Origin: Oscillospiraceae bacterium
GTDB taxonomy: Bacteria; Bacillota; Clostridia; Oscillospirales; Acutalibacteraceae
Reading direction: 5' to 3'
DNA: 64,000 nucleotides
NCBI GenBank assembly: GCA_022508805.1
Contig: JAFLUM010000009.1
Span: 1 to 64,000 of the forward strand
Shown: positions 15,592 through 23,381 of the stretch, in pieces
Layout: every line of letters starts with the position of its first letter
Position numbering within the stretch: position 1 is the stretch's first letter
The notes under the pieces: generated by a model
The model's input: the letters and a program-made list of their open reading frames with translations, nothing else
The model's database searches: none
Told to the model about the DNA's origin: nothing
Program-made: the position numbers and the translations under genes

Positions 15592-16450
15592 CGTAATCCC
15601 CTCTTACGACTTTTATCGTTGCACGCCAATCCTCTTTACCGATTCCTGCCTGCATAGCATCGTCGTAAATCCCCTTAGCAAGCTCCATACCGGGCATATT
15701 CAAGCCCTTTTCCTTTGCAAGCCGTTGGCAGATACCGAGATCCTTATGCTCATTTTCTATTGAAAAAGCAGTTTCGAAGTTTTCATCACGAAGATTTTTC
15801 CACTGTGCATCAAGATAAAAGCACTGTGCTCCGCCATAGGAAATTGCCGTGTGATAATCTTCTGTTGAAATACCCATTTTTGAAGCCAGTGTCAAGGTTT
15901 CATTGACACCGTTCTGAATTTCCGCGCAAAGAGTATTGTGGCATATTTTCATGGCAAGCCCCTTACCGTTTTCACCCATTCGGATAATATTGCAGCCCAT
16001 ATATGATAGAATCGGCTTTATAACGGGGAACAGCTCTTCATCACAGCCCACAAGTATACCCAGCTCTGCTGCTATGGCTGCAGGCTTTGATTTAACAACG
16101 GGAGCATCCGCAAACTGTGCTCCCTTTGACTTTATCATCCGTGAAACTTCAACGGATACTGACGGGTCGATGGTGCTCATATCTATACATATCTTGCTTT
16201 CATCAATATATGGCAAAAGCTCGGTATAAACTGCTTTAACGTGCTCCGATTTGGGCACCATTGAAATAATGATGTCGGATTTTTTCGAGAGTTCAATGTT
16301 GTTCTCGCAAGGCACAGCGCCCAGCTTTTCAAGCTTTTCCACTTGACTTTTATTTATGTCCGAGCAATAAACCGTGTCGCCGTGCCTTTTAACAATGTTT
16401 TCGCACATGGACTCGCCCATAATGCCGAGACCTATAAATCCTATTTTCAT
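15584..16450 (-). CDS. Beta-hydroxyacid dehydrogenase family, probable sulfolactaldehyde reductase
   Basis: 288 residues, NAD(P)-dependent. The Rossmann start is IGFIGLGIMGESMCENI. The beta-HAD substrate-loop motif is DAPVVKSKPAAI and the catalytic lysine lies in GKGLAMKICHN. E. coli YihU, which reduces 3-sulfolactaldehyde to DHPS, belongs to this family and has DVPVGRTSAN at the substrate loop with a sulfonate-binding Arg. Here the aligned residue is Lys, a conservative change that could still hold a sulfonate. The operon context makes SLA reductase the best call. 3-hydroxyisobutyrate or tartronate semialdehyde activity would be the alternative elsewhere. ATG 16 nt after the transaldolase stop, with AGGAG upstream. 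Confidence 0.78.
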   Translation of the reverse strand: MKIGFIGLGIMGESMCENIVKRHGDTVYCSDINKSQVEKLEKLGAVPCENNIELSKKSDIIISMVPKSEHVKAVYTELLPYIDESKICIDMSTIDPSVSVEVSRMIKSKGAQFADAPVVKSKPAAIAAELGILVGCDEELFPVIKPILSYMGCNIIRMGENGKGLAMKICHNTLCAEIQNGVNETLTLASKMGISTEDYHTAISYGGAQCFYLDAQWKNLRDENFETAFSIENEHKDLGICQRLAKEKGLNMPGMELAKGIYDDAMQAGIGKEDWRATIKVVRGDYDA

Positions 16451-16466
16451 AAAGGCTCCTCCGTTG

Positions 16467-17156
16467 CTATTCTGTTACCGTGTTATCCCAAGCGTTTTGG
16501 AATTTTTCCAAACCGTAATCCGTAAAGGGATGGTAAAAACTGTCTTTATATACCTGAAGCCCTGCCGTAACAATATCGGCGCCTGCTGCGGCGCAGTCAA
16601 CAATTTGTTTGCCTGTCCTTACTGCCGCACATATTATTTGTGTTTTGCCGTAAAAGCCGTAGTTTTTATAAATTTTCACAATATCCTCAATATACTGCTT
16701 GCAATCCTCTCCGCTGTTTTCCTTCCAGCCGATAAACGGAGAGACGAAAAGAGAGTTGTTTTTAGCCGCAATAATTGCCTGCGATGCCGTGAATACAAGA
16801 GTAAGGTTCGTTCTGACTCCCTTTGCTTCAAGAATTCTGGCGGCGGTGATGCCTGCCTCTGTGCACGGAATTTTGATGCAAAAATTCGGACACATCGATG
16901 CTATTTTTTCACCCATTTCCACCATATCGTCTGCGTTGTCAAAATGGGGATCGATTTCCACGGAAATTGGGAATTTATCCCACCCTTCAACGCCTTTTTC
17001 CTTAACAAAATCCGCAAGCTCCTTTATAACCACAAAAAACGGCTTGCCAGAATTCATAATGTGATTCGGATTTGTGGTGATACCGTCAATTCCGAAGGTT
17101 TCGTACGCCTCACGAATCTCATCAATTTTTGCACTGTCTAAAAAGTATTTCATCAT
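16467..17156 (-). CDS. sftT: Small transaldolase, probable 6-deoxy-6-sulfofructose transaldolase
   Basis: 229 residues, FSA/TalC-like class I aldolase fold. It begins YFLDSAKIDEIREAYE with GITTNPNHI, and the Schiff-base lysine is in NFCIKIPCTEAG. It would transfer the C3 keto unit of 6-deoxy-6-sulfofructose to glyceraldehyde 3-phosphate, yielding fructose 6-phosphate and sulfolactaldehyde. Where ordinary members read SPFVGR this one has SPFIGW, a change in the region that contacts the substrate's distal charge. The start is one of two adjacent ATGs after AGGAGG. It lies 9 nt after the GH31 gene. The specific sulfosugar role rests on context. Confidence 0.8.
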   Translation of the reverse strand: MMKYFLDSAKIDEIREAYETFGIDGITTNPNHIMNSGKPFFVVIKELADFVKEKGVEGWDKFPISVEIDPHFDNADDMVEMGEKIASMCPNFCIKIPCTEAGITAARILEAKGVRTNLTLVFTASQAIIAAKNNSLFVSPFIGWKENSGEDCKQYIEDIVKIYKNYGFYGKTQIICAAVRTGKQIVDCAAAGADIVTAGLQVYKDSFYHPFTDYGLEKFQNAWDNTVTE

Positions 17157-17165
17157 TAAGTCCTC

Positions 17166-19148
17166 CTAAAACAACTCAAGCAGATCATCTGCCTCTTTAC
17201 GGATAAATACGGGTATTTCCCCTATTTTTGCGCTGACTGTGTACGTTCCGCCTTTATATTCTTTTTTGCTCCAAAGATGTATCCACCCGTCGTCGGGAAG
17301 ATAAACCTCACGGCTGTCTGCCCCTGCCTTTATTACGGGAGCCACAAGAATATCCCGTCCGAGCATATATTCAAAGCATTCGGTGTAGGCACGTTCTTCA
17401 TCATAATAAAAGAACAGCGGTCTGACAACACCGACGCCCTTTTGAGCATTATATTCCACGGCCGATTTAATATACGGCTTTAATTTTTTGTGAATTTGCG
17501 ACATTTTTGCACTGTGCTTTAGTACCGTATCACTTCCGTCAAACTGTACGTTTAAATCGGGATTTAATCCCTCGTGACCTCGCATAACGGGTGAAAATGC
17601 GTTCATTTCACACCAACGCATATAAAGCTCTTCGTCTCTTTTTAAATTAAAGAATGATGTGTAACCGCCTATATCGCTGTGTGAAAGTCCAAACCCACAG
17701 CAGGTCAGGCTGAGCATTGCGGGAATGACCGACGGCAAACCGAAATCCACCGAAAAATCCACGTGATTATCGCCGTTCCACATCATAGTAGAATATTTCG
17801 GCGTATCGGAATAGCCTGCTCTTGTGAAGAACATTATTTCCCCAAGCTTGCCGGATTCTTCAAGCGCTTCTCTGTTGATTTTTGCCCACAATGCCGGCCA
17901 CGTATTGTGCACGGTTTCAGGATCTTCACCGCTTGACAGCACGCAATCAGTGGGCAAATATTCTCCGAAATCCGCCATCCAACCCGAAAAGCCGAAATCT
18001 ATCATATTCTTCTTGATTATATCCTTTATCCAACCCACGGCATCGGGATTTGTCAGGTCGATCATCGCCGCCGGGAAGGTAGTGATGGTAACGTAATAAT
18101 CTTCGCCGTCTTTATTTTTAACACAGTAGCCCTTTGCGCTTGCCTCTTTGTATAAAGGCTTTTCAACTGCCAAAAAGGGATTGATATATCCCAGCACCTT
18201 GATGCCTTTACTGTTTAGTTCTTCTATCCTTTTTTCAAGCTCGGGATACAGCTCTCTGTCCCATTGCCAGTTCCAATAAAGCTGTTTTCCCGCCGCAGTT
18301 ATGCGTCTGCCTTCCCAATCCTGTATCCACACACCGTTTACCGCAATACCGCTTTCAAGAGCAGTGTCCACTTTCTTCATCATAGTGTCCGTTCCGCCTT
18401 GAATACCGAGAATATATCCGTCATATACCCAATCGGGTAAAGCAGGCTGTCTGCCGACTACGGAAGAAAGGTTTGACAGTACATCCTCAAATGTTTCACC
18501 GAAGCCCATATAAAAGGGGGATATTTCATTTATTTTGATTCTGTGATAGTTGTCGTTTTTAAAGTCAAATTCGCTTTTTGCAGTTGTCAGGCTGTGAAAG
18601 AAATATTTTCTTGAGCTTAAGAAGGTAGGCTGAGCATAGTAGGTCTCATATTTAGAAAATTTTTGCTTTCTTTCGGTATTTTTTATACCGAAAATCTGTT
18701 TTAAGAGTTTTTTGGCAATTTGAACAGCGTTTATATGCTCTGCGACCCACACGTTGACCTTCTTATTTCTAAGGTTAAATTCGCTGAAGGTCTCTCCGCC
18801 GCCGTAAATATATTCATCCTTTATAGCCGGAATATCAAAACTCATTCTGTTGTAATTCTTAAGACCGTCAAAGCTGAATAATAGCTTATTACCGTCCGTA
18901 ATTTCTATTTTGCATTTTCCCTCGTTCAAACAAAGCTCGGCACTGTTCTCTGAGGCCTTAATACCTGTCACGGTCAATTCTTTATCAAACAAAACTTTTT
19001 CCTTTATCTTAAAACTGCCGTGGCTCATTTTGTATGTATTTTTACTGTTCCCCACATTTAAAAGCTTTTGCCCCATTTTGACATTGAAAATTGACTTATT
19101 ATTTAAGCATATATGAAAAACATCATTCTTAACAACAAAAGAAAGCAC
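17166..19148 (-). CDS. GH31 sulfoquinovosidase (YihQ-like)
   Basis: 660 residues, cytoplasmic (no signal peptide), GTG start with GGGGGTG upstream. It hydrolyses sulfoquinovosyl glycerol or lipid headgroups to free sulfoquinovose. Similarity to E. coli YihQ as I remember it is strong across the barrel: LPDWVYDGYILGIQGGT, QDWEGRR, GWMADFGEYLPTD (nucleophile Asp) and YSTMMWNGDNHVDF (acid/base Asp), then HSDIGGYTSFF. Of the five residues used by YihQ to hold the sulfonate-bearing sugar (Q262, Q288, R301, W304, Y508), four have equivalents here. The R301 position reads Gln in AAGKQLYWNW. It is the first gene of the operon, directly behind the promoter and palindromic operator. Confidence 0.87.
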   Translation of the reverse strand: MLSFVVKNDVFHICLNNKSIFNVKMGQKLLNVGNSKNTYKMSHGSFKIKEKVLFDKELTVTGIKASENSAELCLNEGKCKIEITDGNKLLFSFDGLKNYNRMSFDIPAIKDEYIYGGGETFSEFNLRNKKVNVWVAEHINAVQIAKKLLKQIFGIKNTERKQKFSKYETYYAQPTFLSSRKYFFHSLTTAKSEFDFKNDNYHRIKINEISPFYMGFGETFEDVLSNLSSVVGRQPALPDWVYDGYILGIQGGTDTMMKKVDTALESGIAVNGVWIQDWEGRRITAAGKQLYWNWQWDRELYPELEKRIEELNSKGIKVLGYINPFLAVEKPLYKEASAKGYCVKNKDGEDYYVTITTFPAAMIDLTNPDAVGWIKDIIKKNMIDFGFSGWMADFGEYLPTDCVLSSGEDPETVHNTWPALWAKINREALEESGKLGEIMFFTRAGYSDTPKYSTMMWNGDNHVDFSVDFGLPSVIPAMLSLTCCGFGLSHSDIGGYTSFFNLKRDEELYMRWCEMNAFSPVMRGHEGLNPDLNVQFDGSDTVLKHSAKMSQIHKKLKPYIKSAVEYNAQKGVGVVRPLFFYYDEERAYTECFEYMLGRDILVAPVIKAGADSREVYLPDDGWIHLWSKKEYKGGTYTVSAKIGEIPVFIRKEADDLLELF

Positions 19149-19170
19149 TGCAACACCCCCGCATTTTTAA

Positions 19171-19191
19171 TTGATTAACAGTGTTAATCAA
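19171..19191. promoter_or_regulatory. Perfect palindromic operator of the sulfoquinovose operon
   Basis: TTGATTAACA, one central G, then its exact reverse complement: 10+1+10 bp without a mismatch. It begins about 10 bases past the -10 box of the operon promoter, so a bound protein would block transcription initiation or clearance. The ROK repressor encoded in the operon is the obvious candidate ligand-sensing protein. Confidence 0.75.
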
Positions 19192-19200
19192 ATTACAGTT

Positions 19201-19229
19201 ATTATACAACACTAAATCGCTTATGTCAA
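19201..19229 (-). promoter_or_regulatory. Promoter of the sulfoquinovose operon
   Basis: On the minus strand a perfect TTGACA (19229-19224) and a perfect TATAAT (19206-19201) are 17 bases apart. A consensus promoter suggests control by repression, in keeping with the operator just downstream. Confidence 0.85.
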
Positions 19230-19302
19230 TGAAACAGTTGTGATAACAGTGAAAAGATTCGTTATTTTCAAGAGATTTGCCGCACCGTGAGAACCGATAA
19301 CA

Positions 19303-19331
19303 TTGACAAGTTACTGATTTGGTAGTATGCT
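19303..19331 (+). promoter_or_regulatory. Promoter of the ArsC/Spx-Nudix gene
   Basis: TTGACA (19303-19308), 17 bases, TATGCT (19326-19331), about 44 bases upstream of the ATG at 19375 with TTAGGAG as ribosome site. Confidence 0.7.
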
Positions 19332-19374
19332 GAACTTTGCCGTATATAATTTGAATTATTAGGAGTACGAAAAT

Positions 19375-20133
19375 ATGTTGAAATTTATATGCTATCCCAA
19401 ATGCACCACCTGCCAAAAGGCAAAAAAGTGGCTGGATGACAATAAAATCGACTATGAGCTTCGGGATATCAAGCTGGATAATCCTACGCTAAATGAACTG
19501 ACTGATTGGTACAAGAAAAGCGGACTTCCGCTGAAGAAATTCTTTAACACAAGCGGGCTTCTTTATAAATCGTTAGACCTGAAAAACAAACTGCCCGAAA
19601 TGACTGAAGATGAAATGTTTAAGCTCCTATCAACTGACGGTATGCTGGTGAAACGTCCTCTGCTTATCGGCGAAGACTTTGTACTTGTCGGATTTAAAGA
19701 CACCGTATGGGCAGAAACGCTGAAAGAACATAAAAATAAAGCGGTCGTTCCCGTAGTAGCAGCTTTAATATGGGATAACGGTAAATTTATGATCTGCCAA
19801 CGACCGAAGCATAAGACAAGAGGCTTGATGTGGGAGTTTGTGGGCGGTAAAGTCGAACCGGGCGAAACGAAAGCACAGGCTCTTATTCGAGAGTGTCGGG
19901 AAGAGCTTGATGTTACCCTATCAGTCGGTGATGTTTTTATGGATGTGGTTCACGAATATCCTGATATTACTGTCCATTTGACCCTATTTAACGCTACTGT
20001 TGCTGAAGGCATCCCTCAAAAGCTGGAGCATAACGATATTAAGTGGATAACTCCGAAGGAAATCCCCAATTATACCTTCTGCCCCGCAAATGATACGATT
20101 TTAGAGAGAATTATAGAGGTTTATGATAACTAA
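19375..20133 (+). CDS. ArsC/Spx-like thioredoxin-fold protein fused to a Nudix hydrolase
   Basis: 252 residues in one frame. Residues 1-120 are an ArsC/Spx-family domain: CYPKCTTCQKAKKWL supplies a CxxC pair, and RPLLIGEDFVLVGF is the conserved C-terminal end. Residues about 124-252 are a MutT-type Nudix domain with a complete Nudix box (GGKVEPGETKAQALIRECRE, then ELDV) and an 8-oxo-dGTPase-like look (MICQRPKHKTRGLMWEFVGG). The pairing suggests joint handling of oxidative damage: disulfide or thiol chemistry plus clean-up of oxidised nucleotides. The N-domain could instead act as arsenate reductase or as a transcription cofactor. The junction shows no internal start with a good ribosome site, so a genuine fusion is likely. 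Confidence 0.85.
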   Translation: MLKFICYPKCTTCQKAKKWLDDNKIDYELRDIKLDNPTLNELTDWYKKSGLPLKKFFNTSGLLYKSLDLKNKLPEMTEDEMFKLLSTDGMLVKRPLLIGEDFVLVGFKDTVWAETLKEHKNKAVVPVVAALIWDNGKFMICQRPKHKTRGLMWEFVGGKVEPGETKAQALIRECREELDVTLSVGDVFMDVVHEYPDITVHLTLFNATVAEGIPQKLEHNDIKWITPKEIPNYTFCPANDTILERIIEVYDN

Positions 20134-20159
20134 CCTGTACTGATGTGAGATGATACTGT

Positions 20160-20573
20160 ATGTGGATGATTTTAGCACTGCTGTCCGCAGTTTTTGCGGC
20201 ACTTACTTCTATCTTAGCCAAGGTAGGTATTGAAGGTGTAGACTCAAATCTGGCTACTGCTGTCAGAACGGTAGTGGTTGTGTTGATGGCATGGGGAATG
20301 GTATTCCTGACTAATACGCAAAACACTATAACGGAAATCAGCCGAAAAAGCTGGGTGTTTCTGATTTTGTCCGGTCTTGCCACCGGCATCTCTTGGCTTT
20401 GCTATTATAAAGCATTGCAGCTGGGAGAAGCATCCAAAGTCGTGCCCATCGATAAGCTGAGCGTTGTGATCACATTGGTATTGGCGTTTATATTCCTGCA
20501 TGAAAAATTCACGCCGAAATCTCTCGTCGGTTGTGTCCTTATCGGTATAGGAACACTGCTTATGGTTCTGTAA
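20160..20573 (+). CDS. Single-domain EamA-type transporter
   Basis: 137 residues, about five hydrophobic helices, one EamA (DMT) unit. Markers are AALTSILAKVGIEGVDSNLATAVRT near the start and ALQLGEASKVVPIDKLSVVI in the last third. Full DMT exporters carry two such units; this half-size form probably works as a dimer. The substrate cannot be inferred. It lies 26 nt behind the Nudix fusion and 16 nt ahead of the next gene and could be cotranscribed with both. Confidence 0.8.
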   Translation: MWMILALLSAVFAALTSILAKVGIEGVDSNLATAVRTVVVVLMAWGMVFLTNTQNTITEISRKSWVFLILSGLATGISWLCYYKALQLGEASKVVPIDKLSVVITLVLAFIFLHEKFTPKSLVGCVLIGIGTLLMVL

Positions 20574-20589
20574 AAAAGGAGATGATAGT

Positions 20590-21339
20590 GTGAAAGAGAA
20601 AAAAATCAATCCGCTGTACACAAAAAAGTGGTTCGGAGTAATACTGCTCACACTCGGTATCTTCGGTGCGCTCGTTATTCTACACAGGCTGGCGCACTAT
20701 GTTTATGAATACGATCCCGAATTCAGCCCGATAGATTACGGCAGATTCAACATCCTTTCGTTCTTTACCGTACAGTCTAATATTTTTGTATGTTTTTACC
20801 TTCTGACGTCTGCTTTGGCGGTTTTGGGAAACGAAAAAGCGAAAAAAATCGCTTTTAACCCGCTGCTCGGCGCAATGGTTACGACCTACATAACCGTTAC
20901 GGGAATAGTTTACTGCTGCGGTATACCGTTAGGCTTTACCCCACCGTTTAAATGGGATAATCCAACTCACGCTATGTCCGGCTTTATACAGGTTTATCAC
21001 CATATGATAATCCCGCCGACAATGCTTTTGCTTTGGTTCTTCCCACCGACAAACGAGAAAGTCGGTTATAAAAAGGCTTGGCTTTTCGGAATATATCCCC
21101 TTGTGTATTCAATATTTTCCATCGTAAGAGGGGCTGTTTCTGATCCGACATTTTACCCCTATCCCTTTTATGAGCCGTCATTTTTCTGGGAAATGCTCTT
21201 TTCGGACAAGGCGATAATAATGCCGCAAGCGTACCTGTTAATGCTCCCCGTTCTCATAGTCGGAATATTGATTTTTATCGCTATCGGGGCAGTACTGATT
21301 CTGATACACAATAAACTTATAAACCGAATGAATAGATAA
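20590..21339 (+). CDS. Pr6Pr-type integral membrane protein
   Basis: 249 residues with six predicted TM helices; GTG start after AAAAAAGGAG. NILSFFTVQSNIFVCFYLL in the second helix region and THAMSGFIQVYHHMIIPP match the Pr6Pr (FAR-17a/AIG1-like) membrane family. Function in bacteria is unknown; related eukaryotic proteins hydrolyse bioactive lipids. It is near-adjacent to the EamA gene (16 nt) and the amidohydrolase gene (about 20 nt), so a small operon is likely. Confidence 0.7.
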   Translation: MKEKKINPLYTKKWFGVILLTLGIFGALVILHRLAHYVYEYDPEFSPIDYGRFNILSFFTVQSNIFVCFYLLTSALAVLGNEKAKKIAFNPLLGAMVTTYITVTGIVYCCGIPLGFTPPFKWDNPTHAMSGFIQVYHHMIIPPTMLLLWFFPPTNEKVGYKKAWLFGIYPLVYSIFSIVRGAVSDPTFYPYPFYEPSFFWEMLFSDKAIIMPQAYLLMLPVLIVGILIFIAIGAVLILIHNKLINRMNR

Positions 21340-21358
21340 AACGCGAAGGAGCATGGAT

Positions 21359-22687
21359 ATGAAATACGCTTTTTTAAACGCAAATCTATTGGATGGCAAC
21401 CTTGATGAGACAGGAAATATGCCGCTCAAGAAAAACACTGCGATTTTTGTTACAGATGATAAGATAACAGATATCTATATCGGCAATCATCCCGATACTG
21501 CCGACTATCAAGTGATAGACCTATGCGGCAAATACGTATTGCCGGGTTTGATCAATTTGCACGCTCATTTTGTCCCTGCTATGCCTGTGCGAAAGTCAAA
21601 ATCGGGAAAAGAAGCAAAAAAACTCGATTTGGCAGCATTGAAGCAAAAGCTGGCAGGGTCAAAATTGGCGGATCAAATTATTGGCATTGTCTTAAAAGGC
21701 GTGGCCCGTGATACAGTATGCTCCGGTGTGACCACTGTTCGAACTGTCGGCGGCTTGTATGACGCCGATGCAAAAATGCGGGATAAAATTAAAGACGGCA
21801 AGGTGACAGGTCCGCGGATGTTAGTTGCCAATACCGCCATCTCGGTTCCGGGCGGCCATATGGCAGGCTTACTGGCGACGGAAGCCACTTGTTCTGCTGA
21901 CGCGGTACGTGATGTGCGGGAAATCGCCAAAACCAATCCGAACCTTATTAAGCTTATGGTGACCGGCGGCGTTCTGGATGCTACCGAGACAGGGGAACCG
22001 GGCGCGCTCAAAATGGCGCCTGAAATCGTGAAATCCGCCTGCGATGAGGCGCACGCACTCGGTTATCGGGTTGCCGCTCATACCGAAAGTGCGACGGGCG
22101 TTAAAACGGCACTTCAAAACGGAGTTGATACCATTGAGCACGGTGCGAAGCCTGACGAAGAAATGTTGAACCTTTTTAAAGAACGTAACGCGGCGGACAT
22201 CTGTACGCTGTCTCCGGCACTTCCCTATGTGTTTATGGATCCCTCCGAGACCGGCTTAGGGGAGATCGGTCGGAATAACGGCACTATTGTATTTAACGGA
22301 ATTGTGGAATGTGCAAAAGCATGCTTGCAAAACGGCATACCGGTCGGTCTTGGCTCTGACACGGGGTGTCCGTTTATTACGCCTTATGATATGTGGCGAG
22401 AGCTTGTCTATTTCGTGAAATTCTGCGGTGTTACACCGGCGTTTGCACTCCATACCGCGACAAAAGTGAATGCGGAGATATTGGGTATCGGCAACGAGGT
22501 AGGTACTATTGAAGTGGGAAAAAGTGCAGACTTTATTGTGGCAGACGGAAATCCGCTGGAGGACTTTGAATACATCCGCAATCTTTCAACAATCTGCGTT
22601 CAGGGAAAACTGATTCGAAAGCCTAAGGTAAAAAAGATCAAGCACATTGATAAAGCGCTCGATGATGTTATGATTAAAATTCGATAA
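21359..22687 (+). CDS. Metal-dependent amidohydrolase (imidazolonepropionase/prolidase-like)
   Basis: 442 residues. The ATG at 21359 is chosen over 21353 because AAGGAG is seven bases upstream of it. The amidohydrolase-superfamily metal site is visible: GLINLHAHFVPA (HxH), AAHTES and IEHGAKPDE supplying further His ligands, and GLGSDTG with the catalytic Asp. The C-terminus (GTIEVGKSADFIVADGNPL) is the usual closing beta strand of this clade, which includes aryldialkylphosphatase- and Xaa-Pro dipeptidase-like hydrolases. Substrate unknown. There is no signal peptide, so it is cytoplasmic. Confidence 0.85.
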   Translation: MKYAFLNANLLDGNLDETGNMPLKKNTAIFVTDDKITDIYIGNHPDTADYQVIDLCGKYVLPGLINLHAHFVPAMPVRKSKSGKEAKKLDLAALKQKLAGSKLADQIIGIVLKGVARDTVCSGVTTVRTVGGLYDADAKMRDKIKDGKVTGPRMLVANTAISVPGGHMAGLLATEATCSADAVRDVREIAKTNPNLIKLMVTGGVLDATETGEPGALKMAPEIVKSACDEAHALGYRVAAHTESATGVKTALQNGVDTIEHGAKPDEEMLNLFKERNAADICTLSPALPYVFMDPSETGLGEIGRNNGTIVFNGIVECAKACLQNGIPVGLGSDTGCPFITPYDMWRELVYFVKFCGVTPAFALHTATKVNAEILGIGNEVGTIEVGKSADFIVADGNPLEDFEYIRNLSTICVQGKLIRKPKVKKIKHIDKALDDVMIKIR

Positions 22688-22711
22688 TACGGCAAGAGAA
22701 TAGAGCAAAAA

Positions 22712-22744
22712 AACGGTGGAATCTGAACATCAGGTTCCACCGTT
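22712..22744. terminator. Hairpin after the amidohydrolase gene
   Basis: A 15-bp stem (AACGGTGGAATCTGA pairing across a 3-base loop, one wobble). The following bases (AAAATTT) are only moderately T-rich on the plus strand. A run of seven A's to the left makes it also a good minus-strand terminator. Confidence 0.65.
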
Positions 22745-23053
22745 AAAATTTGCAGATCGATTTAGGTTTTTAAAATAAATTACCGTTGTATCATAAATTT
22801 AGACTAACACCTTTACGGCTACGCCGCACATTGCACCTTGGGCAATGACTTTTATATTAAACGGGTAAAGCATCGATAGCTATATCGGTCAACGATTAAA
22901 AAATTGAAATTATTATGTTTGACACTCATATGAAAAAGTGCTGTACCGAATAACGAATCCTAAAAATTTTATTGTTTTTTTATCTGTATATTTATTTCTC
23001 TGCGGAGCAAAATAACAGGGAAACAAAAGCAAATCAAAAGGAGCGTTTAACAT
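22745..23053. other. Intergenic region upstream of spoVT
   Basis: 309 bases without a gene. I see a TTGACA at 22919 but no convincing -10 at the right distance. A forespore sigma-G type promoter would be expected for spoVT, but I could not assign one with confidence. The ribosome site AAAGGAG precedes the ATG at 23054. Confidence 0.5.
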
Positions 23054-23233
23054 ATGAAAGCCACAGGAATTGTCAGAAGAATCGACGATCTTGGGAGAAT
23101 CGTCATTCCTAAAGAAATTCGCAGAACTATGCGTATTCGCGAGGGCGACCCGTTACAGATAACACTGACAAAAGAGGATCTGTTCTGCAAAGCGATGCTG
23201 AAACTGGGCGAGCGGATCGGGATCGGAAAATAG
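23054..23233 (+). pseudogene. spoVT: spoVT, 5' fragment (interrupted by the integrative element)
   Basis: Codons 1-30 (MKATGIVRRIDDLGRIVIPK ...) are the N-terminal AbrB-like DNA-binding domain of SpoVT, the forespore regulator of sporulation genes. At 23144 the sequence enters the 11-bp att core and then element DNA, so the frame now continues as GDPLQITLTKED and stops after 59 codons. The missing 149 codons are found intact and in the same frame at 47179-47625. Joining both parts across the core gives 179 residues; B. subtilis SpoVT has 178. The truncated product keeps most of the swapped-hairpin DNA-binding half but no GAF-like C-terminal domain, so it is probably non-functional or could interfere with paralogues. 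Confidence 0.93.
23144..23170 (+). other. attL: left attachment site of the spoVT element
   Basis: The core GGCGACCCGTT (23144-23154) is identical to 47179-47189. The element-side arm CGTTACAGATAACACTGACA (23151-23170) is the inverted copy, with one mismatch, of 47160-47179. To the left the sequence is spoVT coding; to the right it is element DNA. This is what a large serine recombinase leaves after attP x attB exchange. Confidence 0.92.
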
Positions 23234-23242
23234 AAATACATA

Positions 23243-23279
23243 AAGACCTCGGTTGAAGGTGTATTTCGACTGGGGTCTT
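23243..23279 (+). terminator. Terminator behind the spoVT 5' fragment
   Basis: A 15-bp stem with a few G-U pairs (AAGACCTCGGTTGAA against TTCGACTGGGGTCTT), a 7-base loop, then GATTATTTTT. In the excised circle it would end the recombinase transcript. Confidence 0.75.
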
Positions 23280-23381
23280 GATTATTTTTGTTCCTATGGA
23301 TTGCAATTTGTATTGTAAAAATTTAAGAGTCTTGCTTTTGACGGCAAGGCCCTTTTTCTATACTCGGAAAGGAGAGAGATT

